This document shows, piece by piece, positions 62,257-64,000 of a stretch of DNA of 64,000 nt. How positions within the stretch are numbered: position 1 is the stretch's first letter; every line of letters begins with the position of its first letter. Both the position numbers and the translations under genes were made by a program. Origin of the DNA: Chthoniobacterales bacterium (GTDB lineage Bacteria > Verrucomicrobiota > Verrucomicrobiia > Chthoniobacterales > UBA10450); the NCBI GenBank assembly GCA_035274845.1, contig DATENU010000024.1:248001-312000 (forward strand), read 5' to 3'. The notes beneath the pieces were generated by a model. That model ran no database searches. It worked only from the letters and a program-made list of their open reading frames with translations, and was not told where the DNA came from.

Positions 62257-63647
62257 GGCGTGACTCCCGCCGTTGACCTGCGTTTTCCGAACGCTTCCAG
62301 CACTCGCTCCATCCGGGCCGAACGACTTCCCTTCACCAGAATCAAATCGCCGGCGGCCGCGTTTTCTCCCAGGAGATCGGCCGCAGCCTGCGGTGAATCG
62401 ACCGCACTGCTTTCGCCCAGGCCCGCGCTTTGGGCAGCCTGGGCAATGATCGCCCCCGCGGCTCCGACTGCGATTAACCTGTCGACGCCGAGCGCGGCCG
62501 CGGCTTCGCCGACTTCGCGATGGCCCCGCTCCGATTCGTCGCCCAGCTCGCCCATCTCTCCGAGCACAGCGATCCGGCGCCCATCCGCCTCGAGTTCGAT
62601 GAGGGTCCGCAAGGCCGCTTTCATCGAATCGGGGTTGGCGTTGTAACTGTCGTCAATGAATTGGATCCCGCTGATCTCCCTGATCTGGAGCCGCGCTTTG
62701 GTGAGTGGAGTCGACGCGAGGCCAACCGCGCATTCTTCGAGCGAGAGTCCAAAGGCGCGCCCGGCAGCGATGGCGAGCATGGCATTTTGCACCATGTGCA
62801 TGCCGGGCACCGGCAATTGAGCGCGGCAGCGGTGCGCTTCTTCCAGAATCGTGAATTCGCTTCCGGTCGGGCTTTGGCTGATGTCAGTCGCTCGAACGGA
62901 CCCCTTCTCAATGCCGGCCAGAACAGTCCGAGCTCGAGTCCGCTGGGCGATCTGTTCGCTGAACGCATCGTCGGCGTTCAGAATTACCAGCCCATCCGCG
63001 CCAATTGCCTCGGCCAGCGATCCTTTCTCGGCAGCGATCGCTTCGCGGCTCCCCATGAATTCGATGTGGGCGAGACCGACATTGGTGATGATTGCCACGT
63101 CCGGCGCCGCCAGTTTCGCCAGGGCCGCAATCTCCCCGGGATGATTCATTCCGATTTCCCAGACGGCGATCGCGTCCTCGCGCATGGCCGCCAGCATGGT
63201 TTGCGGAAGACCAACGTGATTGTTGAAATTCCCTTCAGTTTTTGTGACGCGAAATCTTCTCGCCAGGGTGGCGGCTACAAAATCTTTCGTACTGGTTTTG
63301 CCGTTGCTGCCGGTGATCGCGATCACCTTCAAGGAGAGGGACTGCCGATAATTTGCGGCCAGGTTTTGATAGCCAACAAGAGTGTCCGGCACGCGAATGA
63401 GCGCGAATCCTGCCGGCACTTCGCCTTTCCAATTCTCTTCGACCATCGCACCCACCGCGCCTCGTTCCACGGCTTGCGAGACGAATCGGTGACCATCGAA
63501 GTTCTCTCCGCGCAACGGGACAAAAAGGTCGCCCGGCTGCAAGGTTCGCGAGTCGGTGCTGACCCTCGTGACGACGGCGTCGGCGTTCCCCGCGGCGAAG
63601 GAGCCACCGGCGAACTTGGCGATCTGGCCTAACGAAAGAGGATCCAT
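62253..63647 (-). CDS. murF: UDP-MurNAc-tripeptide--D-Ala-D-Ala ligase MurF
   Basis: 464 residues. Joins D-Ala-D-Ala to the UDP-MurNAc tripeptide. ATP loop 'AITGSNGKTSTKDFVAA' near 112, 'KTEGNFNNHVGLPQTML' near 136, 'WEIGMNHPGEIAALAKL' near 160, 'NVGLAHIEFMGS' near 188, and 'FIDDSYNANPDSMKAAL' near 330 match the family. Starts two bases after the murE stop and overlaps mraY. DNA at 63261-63280 encodes 'FVAATLAR' and happens to resemble the '...GGCTACA' repeats, but the protein length there is normal. Confidence 0.97.
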   Translation of the reverse strand: MDPLSLGQIAKFAGGSFAAGNADAVVTRVSTDSRTLQPGDLFVPLRGENFDGHRFVSQAVERGAVGAMVEENWKGEVPAGFALIRVPDTLVGYQNLAANYRQSLSLKVIAITGSNGKTSTKDFVAATLARRFRVTKTEGNFNNHVGLPQTMLAAMREDAIAVWEIGMNHPGEIAALAKLAAPDVAIITNVGLAHIEFMGSREAIAAEKGSLAEAIGADGLVILNADDAFSEQIAQRTRARTVLAGIEKGSVRATDISQSPTGSEFTILEEAHRCRAQLPVPGMHMVQNAMLAIAAGRAFGLSLEECAVGLASTPLTKARLQIREISGIQFIDDSYNANPDSMKAALRTLIELEADGRRIAVLGEMGELGDESERGHREVGEAAAALGVDRLIAVGAAGAIIAQAAQSAGLGESSAVDSPQAAADLLGENAAAGDLILVKGSRSARMERVLEAFGKRRSTAGVTP

Positions 63648-63649
63648 GA

Positions 63650-64000
63650 TCAGAAGGTGAGTGGATGGTTATCCAGGGCCTGGCGGGCCACCTGGATGTC
63701 GTCAAAAGGAATGGTGTGGTCCGAGAACTCCTGGTACGCCTCGTGCCCTTTGCCCGCGATCAGGACGATGTCGCGTGGTTGGGCGAGCTCGATCGCGCGC
63801 GCGATGGCCCTGGCGCGATCCGGAACCTTCTCGTAATTGCCCGAGCGGAATCCCTTTTCGGCGTCGGCGATGATCGCGTCCGGATCTTCTTTCCGGGGAT
63901 TATCCGAGGTGATGATGCTGAAATCGGCGTTTTGATCCGCCACCCGGCCCATCAGCGGGCGCTTCTGTTTGTCGCGATCGCCGCCGCATCCGAAAACCAG
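63650..64000 (-). CDS. murE: UDP-MurNAc-L-Ala-D-Glu--meso-diaminopimelate ligase MurE, C-terminal end (5' part beyond window)
   Basis: About 116 C-terminal residues are visible; the frame is open at base 64000. 'LVFGCGGDRDKQKRPLMG' (split across the start of the visible part) is the Mur ligase C-terminal domain entry, and 'IITSDNPRKEDPDAII' holds the Asp-Asn-Pro-Arg motif that selects meso-diaminopimelate over lysine. 'IAGKGHEAYQEF' near the end is also typical. So the third residue of the stem peptide is expected to be meso-DAP, as in most Gram-negatives. Two bases separate the stop from murF. Confidence 0.95.
   Translation of the reverse strand: MVFGCGGDRDKQKRPLMGRVADQNADFSIITSDNPRKEDPDAIIADAEKGFRSGNYEKVPDRARAIARAIELAQPRDIVLIAGKGHEAYQEFSDHTIPFDDIQVARQALDNHPLTF

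Noticed and set aside
63255-63280. Hairpin plus GGCTACA motif inside murF, like the extragenic repeats
   Set aside because: The encoded 'FVAATLAR' aligns with normal MurF without an insertion, so chance or codon bias explains it better than a repeat insertion.

Overview
The window looks like a chromosomal piece of a Gram-negative, peptidoglycan-making bacterium of the Verrucomicrobia (PVC group), most likely a soil Spartobacteria/Chthoniobacterales-type organism. The reasons are a high-GC genome, a complete dcw run with a MurC-MurB fusion, duplicated-orphan ABC permeases under PadR regulators, a multicopper oxidase ending in two copies of the 'RAIGPSL...NDNW' tail repeat that I associate with verrucomicrobial secreted proteins, and many short palindromic extragenic repeats. 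This placement is an inference from gene content; no rRNA is present.

Layout. 1-350: end of a sigma-70 gene, a terminator and palindromic repeats. 350-9810: pyruvate kinase behind two very large multi-domain glycosyltransferases, and a divergent methyltransferase (surface polysaccharide). 9865-15534: DUF4142 protein, a short TPR protein, mutS, and a Kef-type K+/H+ antiporter. 15531-17231: a class IV aminotransferase-like protein that has lost its PLP lysine, next to a sulfotransferase-like P-loop protein. 17418-21472: an operon of an M6-type metalloprotease with a charged repeat tail, a degenerate ATP-grasp protein and an intact ATP-grasp ligase; this is my best candidate for an undescribed peptide/protein modification system. 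21725-28031: secreted enzymes (3D-domain protein, S9 peptidase, HNH-like protein, two paralogous NlpC/P60-like proteins) and a glutathionyl-hydroquinone reductase. 28101-34501: two PadR-led units (orphan ABC permease; HAAS-type membrane protein) around a secreted FG-GAP protein. 34586-38056: TPR protein, a YefM/YoeB toxin-antitoxin pair with its promoter inside a perfect palindrome, and an AI-2E-type permease. 38227-46827: multicopper oxidase, an unknown secreted protein, a family B DNA polymerase with a repeat element inserted in frame, and an M20 peptidase.

46905-49324 is a foreign-looking, lower-GC island with a TIR-domain gene and an Mrr-like nuclease gene. Both stop codons lie inside integron-type RYYYAAC core sites and both starts lie just after GTTAGSC core sites with attC-like foldable sequence, so it reads as integron gene cassettes without an integrase (a CALIN) carrying probable defence genes.

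49793-64000, all on the minus strand, is the division and cell wall cluster in transcription order murE-murF-mraY-murD-lysM gene-ftsW-murG-murC/murB-ddl-ftsQ-ftsA-ftsZ, tightly packed with ATGA-type overlaps. It supplies the cytoplasmic and lipid steps of peptidoglycan synthesis and the Z-ring machinery. FtsZ has an unusual T7 loop, and a long inverted array of a 7-mer sits between murG and ftsW.
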